Origin: CAJMNU01 sp905214855
Lineage (GTDB): Bacteria > Bacillota > Clostridia > Lachnospirales > Lachnospiraceae
DNA length: 64,000 nucleotides
Assembly: GCA_937890595.1 (NCBI GenBank)
Contig: CALADM010000016.1
Coordinates: 1 to 64,000, forward strand
Reading direction: 5' to 3'
Positions 34,686 through 44,016 of this stretch are shown here, piece after piece (the stretch's first letter is position 1; each line of letters opens with the position of its first letter). The notes under the pieces are model-generated. The model was not told the DNA's origin and searched no databases. It worked only from the letters and a program-made list of their open reading frames with translations. The position numbers and the translations under genes are program-made.

Positions 34686-34838
34686 TTACTGTTTCTTTTT
34701 TTCCTTTTTTCCAACATTCTCTAATGTTTTACTGACATCATCCAATGATTTTTTTATTTTCAAGACCTTTTTGTTCAATTCCTGATTTCCTGCTGTCATT
34801 TGCTGCAGCTTTTTTTCTATACTGGATCTGATTCCCAT
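34686..34838 (-). CDS. Possible 50-aa lysine-rich coiled-coil protein downstream of trmB
   Basis: An open frame from ATG 34838 to TAA 34686. The product starts MGIRSSIEKKLQQMTAGNQE, is 50 aa, predicted all-helical with heptad-like leucines, and ends in a Lys-rich tail. GAGG lies only three bases before the ATG, which is short. It begins 75 bases after trmB on the same strand, across a hairpin. It may be real or chance; the Lys-rich tail partly reflects an A-rich strand. Confidence 0.4.
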   Translation of the reverse strand: MGIRSSIEKKLQQMTAGNQELNKKVLKIKKSLDDVSKTLENVGKKEKKKQ

Positions 34839-34852
34839 AGTCCTCTTATTCT

Positions 34853-34889
34853 GCCGGAAACCATTTTCTGGAATCCGGCTTTTTTATTT
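34853..34889 (+). terminator. Strong plus-strand terminator-like hairpin without an obvious gene before it
   Basis: GCCGGAAACCA (34853-34863) pairs, with a two-base mismatch, with TGGAATCCGGC (34869-34879), then TTTTTTATTT. The T-run is on the plus strand, yet the adjacent genes (trmB and the 50-aa ORF) are on the minus strand. Confidence 0.65.
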
Positions 34890-34912
34890 ATGATATTCTT
34901 TTTAATCAGAAA

Positions 34913-35566
34913 TCATTCAGATTTTTCCTTAGGATATACAGCCACAAGTTTACAGATTGGCTGACCTTCAGATGAAAACTTCATCTCATATTCTGTCATC
35001 ACATTTCCCTCAGCCATAGGACTATTATGCAGATCAAATGTCTTCTCTGTAATCTTCCATCCTGCCTCTGGGATCGCCTCTAACGAATACTCAAATAGTC
35101 CCTTGTTATCTGTCTTAAACTCCACTCTCCCATCTTCTGCAAGGATCTGCTGATACACTTTCATGAATTCAGGAGAAGTCAATCTTCTCTTCGCATGGCG
35201 GTCTTTAGGCCATGGATCAGAGAAATTCAGATAAATCTGAGATACCTCTCCTTTTTCGAACATCTCTCCCAGCTCTTTTGCATCCACACACATAAAACGT
35301 ATATTGGGAAGCTCCATCTCCTCCATCTTTTGCAATGCTCTAAGAAGTACACTGGAATAACGTTCAATCCCAATGTAATTATTCTCTGGGTGAAGTCTTG
35401 CCAGTTCCATAATAAAACGACCTTTTCCCATTCCAACCTCAATATAGATCGGATTTTTATTGCCAAATACTTCCTCCCATCTTCCTTTCTGCATTTTAGG
35501 CTCTTGTACTACATAAGGACTTGCCGCAATTGTCTCTTCTGCTCCACGGATATGCCGTAATCTCAT
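34913..35566 (-). CDS. trmB: tRNA (guanine46-N7)-methyltransferase
   Basis: SAM-dependent enzyme that makes m7G46 in the variable loop of tRNAs. The 217-aa protein shows MRLRHIRGAEETIAASPYVV, the SAM motif EVGMGKGRFIMELA, GIERYSSVLLRAL and the signature NFSDPWPKDRHAKRRL. A poor GGTG ribosome site precedes the ATG, but the N-terminus matches the family. It is next to a tRNA gene on the other strand. Confidence 0.95.
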   Translation of the reverse strand: MRLRHIRGAEETIAASPYVVQEPKMQKGRWEEVFGNKNPIYIEVGMGKGRFIMELARLHPENNYIGIERYSSVLLRALQKMEEMELPNIRFMCVDAKELGEMFEKGEVSQIYLNFSDPWPKDRHAKRRLTSPEFMKVYQQILAEDGRVEFKTDNKGLFEYSLEAIPEAGWKITEKTFDLHNSPMAEGNVMTEYEMKFSSEGQPICKLVAVYPKEKSE

Positions 35567-35643
35567 TTTTACACCAAACCTTTCACTGTCAAAATATGAC
35601 TTTCATTTCCATTTTTTCTTTTTACATCTTTCATTATTCGCTG

Positions 35644-35673
35644 TCAAAGGCAAAATATATCTTTTGCCTTTGA
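35644..35673. repeat. 30-bp inverted repeat upstream of trmB
   Basis: TCAAAGGCAAAA (35644-35655) is the exact complement of TTTTGCCTTTGA (35662-35673), loop TATATC. There is no T-run after it on either strand, so a protein-binding site or RNA stem is as likely as a terminator. The gap 35567-35955 otherwise holds the promoter/operator of the next gene. Confidence 0.6.
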
Positions 35674-35856
35674 TCTAACTGGCTGTTAAAATCCTTTAAA
35701 AGTCCCATTTTAAAAGATCATTTCATCTCCAACAGAATCTCATTATACATGACTCTGGTTTTTACTACAATAGCTAACGCCGTATAAGCTCAGAAAATTT
35801 ACAGTTTCACAAATCAAACCAAACATATGTTTTGTGTATCAGTATATGTGTACCTA

Positions 35857-35888
35857 TTGCTTTTTAAATTTGTGTAGTTTAAACTACA
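35857..35888 (+). promoter_or_regulatory. Promoter with perfect 16-bp palindrome over its -10 box
   Basis: TTGCTT (35857-35862), 17 bases, TAAACT (35880-35885). The palindrome TGTAGTTTAAACTACA (35873-35888) covers the -10 element, as an operator would. A weaker alternative promoter is TTTACT-16-TATAAG (35761-35788). Confidence 0.55.
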
Positions 35889-35955
35889 TTCAGAGAGGTT
35901 ATTAAAGTAAAGTGGGAGGGATCTGTCAATTCAGAAGATATTTTATAATTTTGAG

Positions 35956-38247
35956 TTGGCAGAAATGATACAAATGAAATTTACAAACATTCTTATCAAT
36001 TATGTAACAAGATATTTCTTGGGGTTTTTAATTGCATTTATCAGCAGTATTCTTGTGGCGACAGTTGCCAATAAAAGCATTGAAAATTATATTATTCAGC
36101 AAAATGAAATCAAAACTCAAAATGGGATCCATCAAATCCATGAGACGATTTCAAAAATGGATCTGATCAATCAAATGATAGCAAAAAACAAAATCTTCAC
36201 TACAATAGTGTATCAAAAAGGTAAAATCCCCCAAAACGATGTATTGAAATTAAAAGATGCAAATCAATTATTTAATGAAATTGGTTTTGCCAGCGATTAC
36301 ATCCCATATATGTTTATGCTTTTTAAAAATAACGATTTATATTTATCCACCAATCAATGCAGTTTTAACTTTGACGATTACTATCAAAAATTTCTTTCCG
36401 TTACCAAAAAAGATATCGACATCTCATCCTCTTCCGATTTTAAACAATTTCTCTTTGATAGCTATTTAAACCATGATATGTTTGTGAAAACAGATCAGAT
36501 TTCATATATTTATAATGAAAAAAAACATATACTGAACGATGCATTACTTTATATTACAACAGGAAATCAGAAAAATTTAAATCCCATGTATCTGTCTTGT
36601 TTTGTTATTGATCGTGATTATATCGTAGAAAACATTCTGATGCAGGAACTGGAAGAACAAGGATTTTTATATATTCAGGATACAAAGACAGGGAATGTCC
36701 TGCTCCAATATGGAGAGATACCCGATCAGGTAACTGCATGTAAAGATGGAGAGGTCATAGAAGATGGCAAATATCATGTATTTGTTGACACTCAGGAAGA
36801 ACTGAAATGGAAGATCGTCACAGGAGTTTCCATGGATTTCATTGCACTCCAGATGCGCTCAGTCAATCACCTGCTTATGCTTTATCTTTGTATTGGGATG
36901 ATTCTGGTGATTGGTCTTACTTTATTTTTCAGTTTGAGAAGATACAGTGGTATTAAAAAGGTACTTCTTACTTTTCCTGACCAGAGGACTCTTTCAGATA
37001 ACAAAAAAAGAAAAAATGAATATCATCTATTAGTGGACAATATCCTATATTTAAAGAAAACAGGTGATGATTATCGGGTTCAAATGGAAGAGCTGACAAG
37101 GCAAAATGAGGCAATCCTATTAGAACATTTATTAACAACGGGAATACGGACTCCGGAAGAAAAAGAAGTATTTCAAAAATGTTTTGATAAAGAACCAGAG
37201 TTTTTCTGTGTAGCAGTTGTCAGAAACAATCAGACTGAATACCAAAACCATGAGATGATAACACTATGTATCGTAGAATACTTGCACAAACACTATAGCA
37301 ACAAATTTATGAATGTGTATAGCGGAGTTGCGGATCTTTTGTTTCTTTTTGAGCTAAATCCAGATCAGGAAGCTAATGTGAATGGGATCAAAAGACTTTT
37401 TGAAGAGATCACAGTCTTAATATCAGCAAAATATGATGTGACATTTCATGTAGGTATTAGTGCAATTGGAACTGAACTGTCTAATATCAGCAAGTGCTAT
37501 GAACAGGCACAGCGAATCGTTCAGGCACAGTATGCGTGTGAAAATGAAAATGTAGTCAAAACATACACTATTACTACAGATATGTTATACGAAAATCCGG
37601 TAAACCTAGAAGTTTTAAACCGCTTAAATACCATGTTGATCTCTGGACAACAGGAAGAAGCTCATCAGACGCTTGACCGAATTGAGCATTATTATACACG
37701 CTTTCCATATCTTTACGAGATTCATAAAGAACAGGTTTTCTATTCCATACGAAATGTACTTTATACAGCATGGTTGAATTTAAATGGAGAAACTGGTTTA
37801 TTTGAAAAACTTCCGACTTTCCATAGTGATATTACCTGTAGTTCCATGATGGAAGGTTTTCAGCAAAATATAGACTGGATCTGTGATTATAGGTATCAGA
37901 CAAAGAAAAGTAAAAATGATGGATTAAAACAGAAGATCATCGATTATCTAAACCACCACTATCAGGATGCTGGATTATCTGCTTATTCTGTCAGTAAAGA
38001 AATCGGTATATCAGAAAAATATCTTTCCCAATTTGTCAAAGAACAGACTGGAGAGACATTTTCATCTTATTTATTACGGATCCGGATCGAACATGCCAAG
38101 AAATATCTCGAAAGTACAGATTACAGTAACGATAAGATAGCTGAGTTGACAGGCTTTGGATCTGTGAATACGTTTTACCGGAATTTTAATAAGCAGATTG
38201 GTGTAACACCTAAAGTATACAAAGAAAGTCTTAAAAATATCACATAA
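35956..38247 (+). CDS. AraC family regulator with membrane-bound sensor domain
   Basis: 763 aa counted from the TTG at 35956. Helix at about 12-38, an external sensor domain (about 40-293), a second helix (about 300-320), a cytoplasmic linker with a degenerate GGDEF-like region, and a C-terminal double helix-turn-helix of AraC type (about 660-763, LSAYSVSKEIGISEKYLSQF ... NTFYRNFNKQIGVTPKVY). Such one-protein sensor-regulators control neighbouring sugar ABC operons, here the heparinase-transporter genes. The start is unclear: ATGs at 35965 and 35974 lack a ribosome site, while GGGAGGG (35914-35920) sits nine bases before an in-frame ATT (35929). Confidence 0.88.
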   Translation: MAEMIQMKFTNILINYVTRYFLGFLIAFISSILVATVANKSIENYIIQQNEIKTQNGIHQIHETISKMDLINQMIAKNKIFTTIVYQKGKIPQNDVLKLKDANQLFNEIGFASDYIPYMFMLFKNNDLYLSTNQCSFNFDDYYQKFLSVTKKDIDISSSSDFKQFLFDSYLNHDMFVKTDQISYIYNEKKHILNDALLYITTGNQKNLNPMYLSCFVIDRDYIVENILMQELEEQGFLYIQDTKTGNVLLQYGEIPDQVTACKDGEVIEDGKYHVFVDTQEELKWKIVTGVSMDFIALQMRSVNHLLMLYLCIGMILVIGLTLFFSLRRYSGIKKVLLTFPDQRTLSDNKKRKNEYHLLVDNILYLKKTGDDYRVQMEELTRQNEAILLEHLLTTGIRTPEEKEVFQKCFDKEPEFFCVAVVRNNQTEYQNHEMITLCIVEYLHKHYSNKFMNVYSGVADLLFLFELNPDQEANVNGIKRLFEEITVLISAKYDVTFHVGISAIGTELSNISKCYEQAQRIVQAQYACENENVVKTYTITTDMLYENPVNLEVLNRLNTMLISGQQEEAHQTLDRIEHYYTRFPYLYEIHKEQVFYSIRNVLYTAWLNLNGETGLFEKLPTFHSDITCSSMMEGFQQNIDWICDYRYQTKKSKNDGLKQKIIDYLNHHYQDAGLSAYSVSKEIGISEKYLSQFVKEQTGETFSSYLLRIRIEHAKKYLESTDYSNDKIAELTGFGSVNTFYRNFNKQIGVTPKVYKESLKNIT

Positions 38248-38271
38248 AATCTATATATTCTTACTATATGA

Positions 38272-38330
38272 GAGGGTAAAGAAAAAATGAGATACCATTT
38301 TCTTACCCTCTAATATTCTTTTTTCTCTTT
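38272..38330 (+). terminator. Terminator or attenuator between the regulator and lyase genes
   Basis: GAGGGTAAAGAAAAAATG (38272-38289) pairs, with one bulge or mismatch, with CATTTTCTTACCCTC (about 38296-38310), followed by TAATATTCTTTTTTCTC. It separates the regulator from the lyase-transport genes. Confidence 0.75.
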
Positions 38331-38398
38331 GTCAGTAGATAAAACATTTTCCTAATGCTATGATCGCTTATACAAAACAACAGAAAGGAGTGGTGCTT

Positions 38399-40381
38399 AT
38401 GTTGCAAGAACAGACAGGACCATTGTTGGATGATGTCTCTTTCTTCCATGATTGTCTAAATCTGGACTATGAAGGAATGGAAGATGTAAAAAAAGCAGTA
38501 GAAACCCAAAATTATGAAATGGCAAAAAAGGCGATGGCTGAATACATTAGAAAAACACTAGAGCCTGAACGACTGTTATCAATTCCCTATGAAGAGCCTG
38601 AAAACGTGTACAAATACCCAGATGAATCTGATGCGGAAGCATGTAATCGTGTAAAAGATCATGTGATGATATCTGTTGGTGTTCCTTGTGATTATGGAAA
38701 AAATCAAAAAATCGACTGGCGTGCCAATCCCACCTATAATCAATACAAAGAGTGGACATGGCAGCTAAACCGCCATCACGAACTTAAGATGCTTGCCCAT
38801 GAATATAATCGGACGAAAAATATGAAATGGGCAAAACTGGCAGCTGAATTGTTTGAATCTTGGGTAAAACAGGCTGTATATCCTGGGGATGTGATCGGAT
38901 ATGCAACGGACTGTTGGAGAACAATTGAGTGCGGCATCCGTATGGGCGCAAACTGGCCGTATGTATTATTTACATTTTTCAATACAGAGCCATTTACGGA
39001 TGATGTGCTGATTCACTGGTATAAATCAGTCTGGGAACATGGACATCGTCTTTTCCATCACTCTACTCAGGGCAACTGGCTGATCATGGAAATGAATGGG
39101 CTGGCTCAGATTGGGATTCTTTATCCACAGTTTCAGCAATCTTCCCTGTGGTTGGAAACAGCATTTACAAGACTCTCTCAGGAATTAGACAGACAGATCT
39201 ATCCTGACGGTTTCCAGTATGAACTGTCTACAGGATACCATGATGTGGTCATCAATAATTATCAGCGGTTATTTGAAGTAGCAAAGGCATTTGATATTCC
39301 GATTCCGAATGAAATGCTGGACAAACTGGCACTGGCATGTGAAATTGACATCAAATTGATGATGCCTAATGGACTCTTACCAGATATCAATGACGGAAAG
39401 AACGAAAAAAGCCGAGATCTGCTGCTTCCAAAGTCACGAATGCTTCCAAACAACCAGAAGATCCGTTATATCATCACTGCCGGACAGGAAGGGGAAGCAC
39501 CAGATTACTGTTCCATTAACCTTCCATACTCAGGTTTTGCTGTTATGAGAAATGGCTGGAAAAAAGATTCCATATGGGCATTATTTGATGGTGCTCCTTT
39601 CGGAAGGGCACATCAGCATGAGGATAAATTATCACTACTTGTTTATGCAGGTGGACGGCTTCTTATCACAGAAGGTGGTAATTATGCCTATGACGATTCT
39701 GAAATGAGAAAATATGTACTGTCTTCCAGATCACACAATACTGTGCGAGTGGACGGTATGGGGCAAAACAGAAGAAAAGACTATACATGGAAAGATGAGG
39801 ATATCAAAAAGAAATCGGATATGGCATGGAAGGCAGGGGAAGAATTTGATTATGCAAAAAGTACCTATGCCGAAGGATATGGACCAAATGCCGTCAGAGG
39901 GGTTCTTCATAACAGGAGCGTTTATTTTGTCAAAAAGCCAGAAAATGGATTACAGCCTTTCTTCTTGGTGGTAGATCGTATGTTTTCTGATATATCCCAT
40001 GAATATGAGGTGATGTGGCATGTAGACAGTGAAGAAGCAGTTCTATCAGAATCTGGTGTAGATACCAAAGATATCAATGTATGTATTTCCGGAGAAAATC
40101 GGAGTCTGTCAGTGATTTCCGGACAGGAAAGTCCAGAATGGCAGGGATTTGTAGCCACAGGAACAGAACAGGGAATGTACAGACCTGTAAATTGTGTAAG
40201 CGCTATAGCAAAAGGGAAAAACCTTCGCATCGTGACAGCTCTTTATCCACATTTGGATAAGGAAAGACGTATTATCTGTGTAAAAGCAGAGGAAGATCCA
40301 ACAAGTCAGCAAATATCTGTTGCCTTGGAAGATGGAAGTTGGGTTACATATAATGAACAAGATATGCGGGGCAATGAATGA
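38399..40381 (+). CDS. Heparinase II/III family polysaccharide lyase, no signal peptide
   Basis: 660-aa lyase that by family cleaves uronic-acid-containing glycans by beta-elimination. An N-terminal alpha/alpha toroid (Hepar_II_III_N/alginate-lyase like, with STQGNWLIMEMNG near residue 221 and YELSTGYHDVVINNY) is followed by a beta-sandwich domain with GRAHQHEDKLSLL (His about 405/407) and SRSHNTVRVDG (His about 445). No signal peptide, so it acts in the cytoplasm on imported oligosaccharides. Start ATG 38399 has AAAGGAG eight bases upstream. Heparin/heparan, hyaluronan, alginate-like or other substrates cannot be distinguished. First gene before an ABC importer. Confidence 0.85.
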   Translation: MLQEQTGPLLDDVSFFHDCLNLDYEGMEDVKKAVETQNYEMAKKAMAEYIRKTLEPERLLSIPYEEPENVYKYPDESDAEACNRVKDHVMISVGVPCDYGKNQKIDWRANPTYNQYKEWTWQLNRHHELKMLAHEYNRTKNMKWAKLAAELFESWVKQAVYPGDVIGYATDCWRTIECGIRMGANWPYVLFTFFNTEPFTDDVLIHWYKSVWEHGHRLFHHSTQGNWLIMEMNGLAQIGILYPQFQQSSLWLETAFTRLSQELDRQIYPDGFQYELSTGYHDVVINNYQRLFEVAKAFDIPIPNEMLDKLALACEIDIKLMMPNGLLPDINDGKNEKSRDLLLPKSRMLPNNQKIRYIITAGQEGEAPDYCSINLPYSGFAVMRNGWKKDSIWALFDGAPFGRAHQHEDKLSLLVYAGGRLLITEGGNYAYDDSEMRKYVLSSRSHNTVRVDGMGQNRRKDYTWKDEDIKKKSDMAWKAGEEFDYAKSTYAEGYGPNAVRGVLHNRSVYFVKKPENGLQPFFLVVDRMFSDISHEYEVMWHVDSEEAVLSESGVDTKDINVCISGENRSLSVISGQESPEWQGFVATGTEQGMYRPVNCVSAIAKGKNLRIVTALYPHLDKERRIICVKAEEDPTSQQISVALEDGSWVTYNEQDMRGNE

Positions 40382-40394
40382 CAGCATATAAATC

Positions 40395-40408
40395 ATCAAG
40401 TACTTGAT
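40395..40408. repeat. Perfect 14-bp palindrome before the binding-protein gene
   Basis: ATCAAGTACTTGAT, between the lyase stop and the ribosome site of the binding-protein gene. It could be an operator for an internal promoter or an mRNA stem that tunes the ratio of lyase to binding protein. Confidence 0.6.
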
Positions 40409-40434
40409 ATGTACTGAAAGAGAAGGAGAATCTT

Positions 40435-42129
40435 ATGAGAAAAAAACAGATCATGGCATTGGGGCTGGCAGCTGTAATGGCATCTGCAACGTTAGCAGGA
40501 TGTGGAGGAAATAAAACCTCATCTGAAACAACACAGGGAAACAATTCATCATTAACAGCAACAACTGAAACAACTGATAACAAGCTGGTGGTAGCCATCC
40601 AGACAAACAGTTATGTAACAGATTATGATAATAACTATATGACCAAATATCTGGAAGATAAATTAGATATGGATATTGAATTCTACCAGCTTCCGGCAGC
40701 TACAGAAGAAGTAAGAACAAAAGTATCCTTGATGGCTACCTCTGCCGACAACTTACCAGATATTCTAATCGTAGGAAATGCATTGACACCTGAGACTATT
40801 TTGGAATACGGCAGCAGTGGTGTATTCCTTCCACTGAATGAATATACCCAAGACCCGTCCAAAATGCCGAATTACAACGCAATCCCAGAGGAAGATAAAA
40901 AAGTCATGGAAGCTGCACAGACTATGGCAGACGGAAATATATACAGCCTATCAAGCTATGAACCAGAAACATGGAATTTAACACCAAACCGTACTTTCAT
41001 CAATAAGGCATGGCTGGATAAATTAGGACTGGATATTCCTAAGACCACAGATGAACTGAAAACTGTACTGAAAGCCTTCCACGATCAGGATCCAAACGGC
41101 AATGGAATTCAGGATGAAATTGGTATTTACGGATATCAGACAGGCGGATATGGTCAGAATATCATCGCAGCACTGATGAATTCTTTTGAATTCTGGAATG
41201 GCGGATCATTAAATGGTGGTCTTGCATTATCTGATGAAGGAAAACAGGTGATCGCACCGTTTACTACAGAGGGATGGAAAGCAGGTCTTACCTATATGAA
41301 TGACCTGTACAATGAAGGTTTGCTGTCTCCGGCAATCTTTACAGATGACGATACCCAGTTTAAAGCAACATTAAATGAAGAGACAAATGTAGTCGGACTG
41401 ACCTCCATCGGTTCTCTTTCTAATTATCCAGACGCAGCAAATAACAAGAATTTTCTGGAAATGGAATTAATCGAACCACTTACAGGACCGGAAGGCAAAT
41501 GTTATACACCATATACAGACTATTCACCAAATCAAAACTTCTTTATTTTTAGTGACTGCAAGAATATCGATCTGGCAATTCAATTTGCAGATGAATTTTT
41601 CAGTACAGAAACTTCCATAATCAGCAGATTTGGAGAAGAAGGTGTCGATTATACCTCTGATGAAGAACAGCTAAAAACTATGACAAATGCATATGTAGAG
41701 GAAGGACTTTATGATAAAGTAACTCTGGCATACATTTCCAATTACTGGCTGGAACCAAGTGCTAAAACGTGGCATGGTGTTTCCCCAAGATATGCAAGTG
41801 CACAAGCATCCAATACTGTTGCTAATGGAATGATCCCATATGATTCAGAAGATAAGACTCAGTTAAATGCAAAGAACTATAAATATTATTCTGACAAGCA
41901 TCCAGAGCATACCCTTCCACTTCTCCACTACACAAAAGAAGAAGCTGGTATGATTCAGGAAGCATTATCTAATATACCAACTTATATCCATCAGACAATG
42001 GCAGAATTCATTACTGGAGCCAGAGATATTAATGATGGATGGGATTCCTACATTTCTGAATTAAACGGAATGGGGCTCGAAGAATGGCTCACATGTGCAC
42101 AGGCTGCGTATGATCGCTCTAAGCAATAA
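40435..42129 (+). CDS. Sugar ABC transporter substrate-binding lipoprotein
   Basis: 564-aa lipoprotein: signal MRKKQIMALGLAAVMASA and lipobox LAGC (Cys22-23 region), then a Ser/Thr-rich tether and a large two-lobe binding domain. It belongs to the long-type CUT1 binding proteins of Firmicutes (LplA/YtcQ-like), which are about 500-560 aa and bind oligosaccharides. GAAGGAG ribosome site. It delivers the sugar to the two permeases encoded next; no ATPase is encoded nearby, as usual for CUT1 systems sharing an MsmX-type ATPase. Confidence 0.92.
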   Translation: MRKKQIMALGLAAVMASATLAGCGGNKTSSETTQGNNSSLTATTETTDNKLVVAIQTNSYVTDYDNNYMTKYLEDKLDMDIEFYQLPAATEEVRTKVSLMATSADNLPDILIVGNALTPETILEYGSSGVFLPLNEYTQDPSKMPNYNAIPEEDKKVMEAAQTMADGNIYSLSSYEPETWNLTPNRTFINKAWLDKLGLDIPKTTDELKTVLKAFHDQDPNGNGIQDEIGIYGYQTGGYGQNIIAALMNSFEFWNGGSLNGGLALSDEGKQVIAPFTTEGWKAGLTYMNDLYNEGLLSPAIFTDDDTQFKATLNEETNVVGLTSIGSLSNYPDAANNKNFLEMELIEPLTGPEGKCYTPYTDYSPNQNFFIFSDCKNIDLAIQFADEFFSTETSIISRFGEEGVDYTSDEEQLKTMTNAYVEEGLYDKVTLAYISNYWLEPSAKTWHGVSPRYASAQASNTVANGMIPYDSEDKTQLNAKNYKYYSDKHPEHTLPLLHYTKEEAGMIQEALSNIPTYIHQTMAEFITGARDINDGWDSYISELNGMGLEEWLTCAQAAYDRSKQ

Positions 42130-42164
42130 ATGATGCAAATGAGAATCAGTAGAAAGGAGTCATC

Positions 42165-43112
42165 ATGGCAGAAAAAACAAAGAAAGGCTATCGAAAACAA
42201 AGAAGCCTGAAAAAACAGATCCGTGATAGATGGCAGTTATATCTGCTGCTTTTACTGCCTCTTGCTTATATCGTGATATTTGCATATATTCCTATGGGCG
42301 GTCTTATCATCGCCTTTAAAGATTATAATATCAGAAAAGGAATCTGGGGAAGCGAATGGGTTGGTCTGGAAAACTTCATAAAGTTTTTTACTTCTTATAA
42401 ATTCCCCATTATTATAAAAAACACGCTGACGATTTCTCTGTACAGTCTGGCTGTCACCTTTCCTATTCCTATTATTTTTGCCCTGCTGTTAAATGCCATG
42501 CTTGGACGAAAATATAAAAAAATCATACAGACAGTGACTTACATTCCATATTTTATCTCAACAGTAGTTATGGTGGGTCTGATCTTCCAGATCTTGAATA
42601 ACCGAAGCGGAATCTATGGAAGCCTCTACACAATGTTGACAGACAAAACAGCTCCCAACATATTGGCAAATGGAAAGCTTTTTAAACACATTTATGTATG
42701 GTCTGGAGTCTGGCAGACAACAGGCTATAGTGCGATCGTCTATATTGCTGCTCTAGCCGGTGTAGATCAGTCCCTGCATGAGGCAGCAAAAATCGATGGA
42801 GCAAGCCGATTTCAGCGCTTATGGTATATTGATGTGCAGGCGATACTTCCAACCGCAAGCATTATGCTGATTCTGGCAGTTGGAAATATTATGAACGTGG
42901 GATTTGAGAAAGTTCTTTTAATGCAGAATAACCTAAACTTAAATTACAGTGAGATCATCTCCACCTATGTTTATAAAGTAGGTCTCGCCAGTGGGATCAA
43001 TGACTTTTCTTTATCCACAGCAATCAGTATGTTCAACTCTGTGATCAACTTTATTCTTCTCATCATTGCCAACTGGGGAAGTAAAAAGTTGAGTGGAAAC
43101 GGAATTTTCTAA
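42165..43112 (+). CDS. Sugar ABC transporter permease (LplB/YteP type)
   Basis: 315 aa, six hydrophobic helices, starting with a basic leader. The EAA loop that contacts the ATPase is EAAKIDGASRFQRLW. The N-terminal FAYIPMGGLIIAFKDYN is typical of the LplB subfamily. GAAAGGAG precedes the ATG. It pairs with the next gene to form the CUT1 membrane channel. Confidence 0.93.
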   Translation: MAEKTKKGYRKQRSLKKQIRDRWQLYLLLLLPLAYIVIFAYIPMGGLIIAFKDYNIRKGIWGSEWVGLENFIKFFTSYKFPIIIKNTLTISLYSLAVTFPIPIIFALLLNAMLGRKYKKIIQTVTYIPYFISTVVMVGLIFQILNNRSGIYGSLYTMLTDKTAPNILANGKLFKHIYVWSGVWQTTGYSAIVYIAALAGVDQSLHEAAKIDGASRFQRLWYIDVQAILPTASIMLILAVGNIMNVGFEKVLLMQNNLNLNYSEIISTYVYKVGLASGINDFSLSTAISMFNSVINFILLIIANWGSKKLSGNGIF

Positions 43113-43122
43113 GGAGGGTGTT

Positions 43123-44016
43123 ATGCATAAATTTAAACAATACAGCTGGAATGACAAGATATTTTACATTGCAGTCACAGTAATCTTAACATTCTTCTTT
43201 CTCATGGTATTATATCCTTGTATTTATGTGATCAGTGCTTCCTTTTCTTCAGGAACTGCTGTCCAAAGTGGAAAAGTAGTGCTGTTTCCGGTAGATTTTA
43301 GTTTGGAAGGATACAAAACTGTATTTAATACCAGTACTGTGTGGATCGGATTTCGCAATTCCCTGTTTTACACATTTGTAGGAACAGCGATCAATATCAC
43401 CATGACAATAACCACAGCATATTGTCTTTCCAGACATGACCTTCCGGGAAGAAATGCCATTATGATGATCTTTACCTTTACCATGTTTTTTAATGGTGGT
43501 ATGATCACTGCCTATATGCTGGTGCAAAGTCTAGGGCTTTTAAATACTGTATGGTCACTGCTTCTTCCTGGGGCAATCGGTGTATACAACTTAATTGTCG
43601 CAAAAACATTTATCCAAAACTCCATCCCAACAGAACTTTTAGAGGCAGCTCAGATAGACGGCTGTTCTGATATCATGTATTTTTTGAAAATAGTCCTTCC
43701 TCTATCAAAAGCTATTATTGCTGTATTAGTACTGTTCTATGGAGTTGGACACTGGAACTCATATTTTAATGCTATGCTTTATCTGCATGACAAATCATTG
43801 TATCCATTGACCCTGTTCTTGAGAGAGATCTTGATGGCAGACCAGATCGACCCATCGACAGTGACAGATCCTGAACTTCAGGCACAGTTGGCTCAGGCAG
43901 CCGGTGTGATCAAATATGCCCTGATTGTTGTGAGTATGGTTCCGGTTTTACTCATCTACCCATTTATTCAAAAATATTTTGTAAAAGGTGTAATGATCGG
44001 ATCAGTCAAAGGATAA
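43123..44016 (+). CDS. Carbohydrate ABC transporter permease (LplC/YtcP type)
   Basis: 297 aa with six helices; EAA loop EAAQIDGCSDIMYFLKIVLP and the usual C-terminus KGVMIGSVKG. The ATG at 43123 is used: AAGGAGGG lies just upstream, while the longer frame from 43093 overlaps the previous gene by 20 bases. It completes the importer. Its last 41 bases are repeated 75 bases downstream. Confidence 0.93.
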   Translation: MHKFKQYSWNDKIFYIAVTVILTFFFLMVLYPCIYVISASFSSGTAVQSGKVVLFPVDFSLEGYKTVFNTSTVWIGFRNSLFYTFVGTAINITMTITTAYCLSRHDLPGRNAIMMIFTFTMFFNGGMITAYMLVQSLGLLNTVWSLLLPGAIGVYNLIVAKTFIQNSIPTELLEAAQIDGCSDIMYFLKIVLPLSKAIIAVLVLFYGVGHWNSYFNAMLYLHDKSLYPLTLFLREILMADQIDPSTVTDPELQAQLAQAAGVIKYALIVVSMVPVLLIYPFIQKYFVKGVMIGSVKG

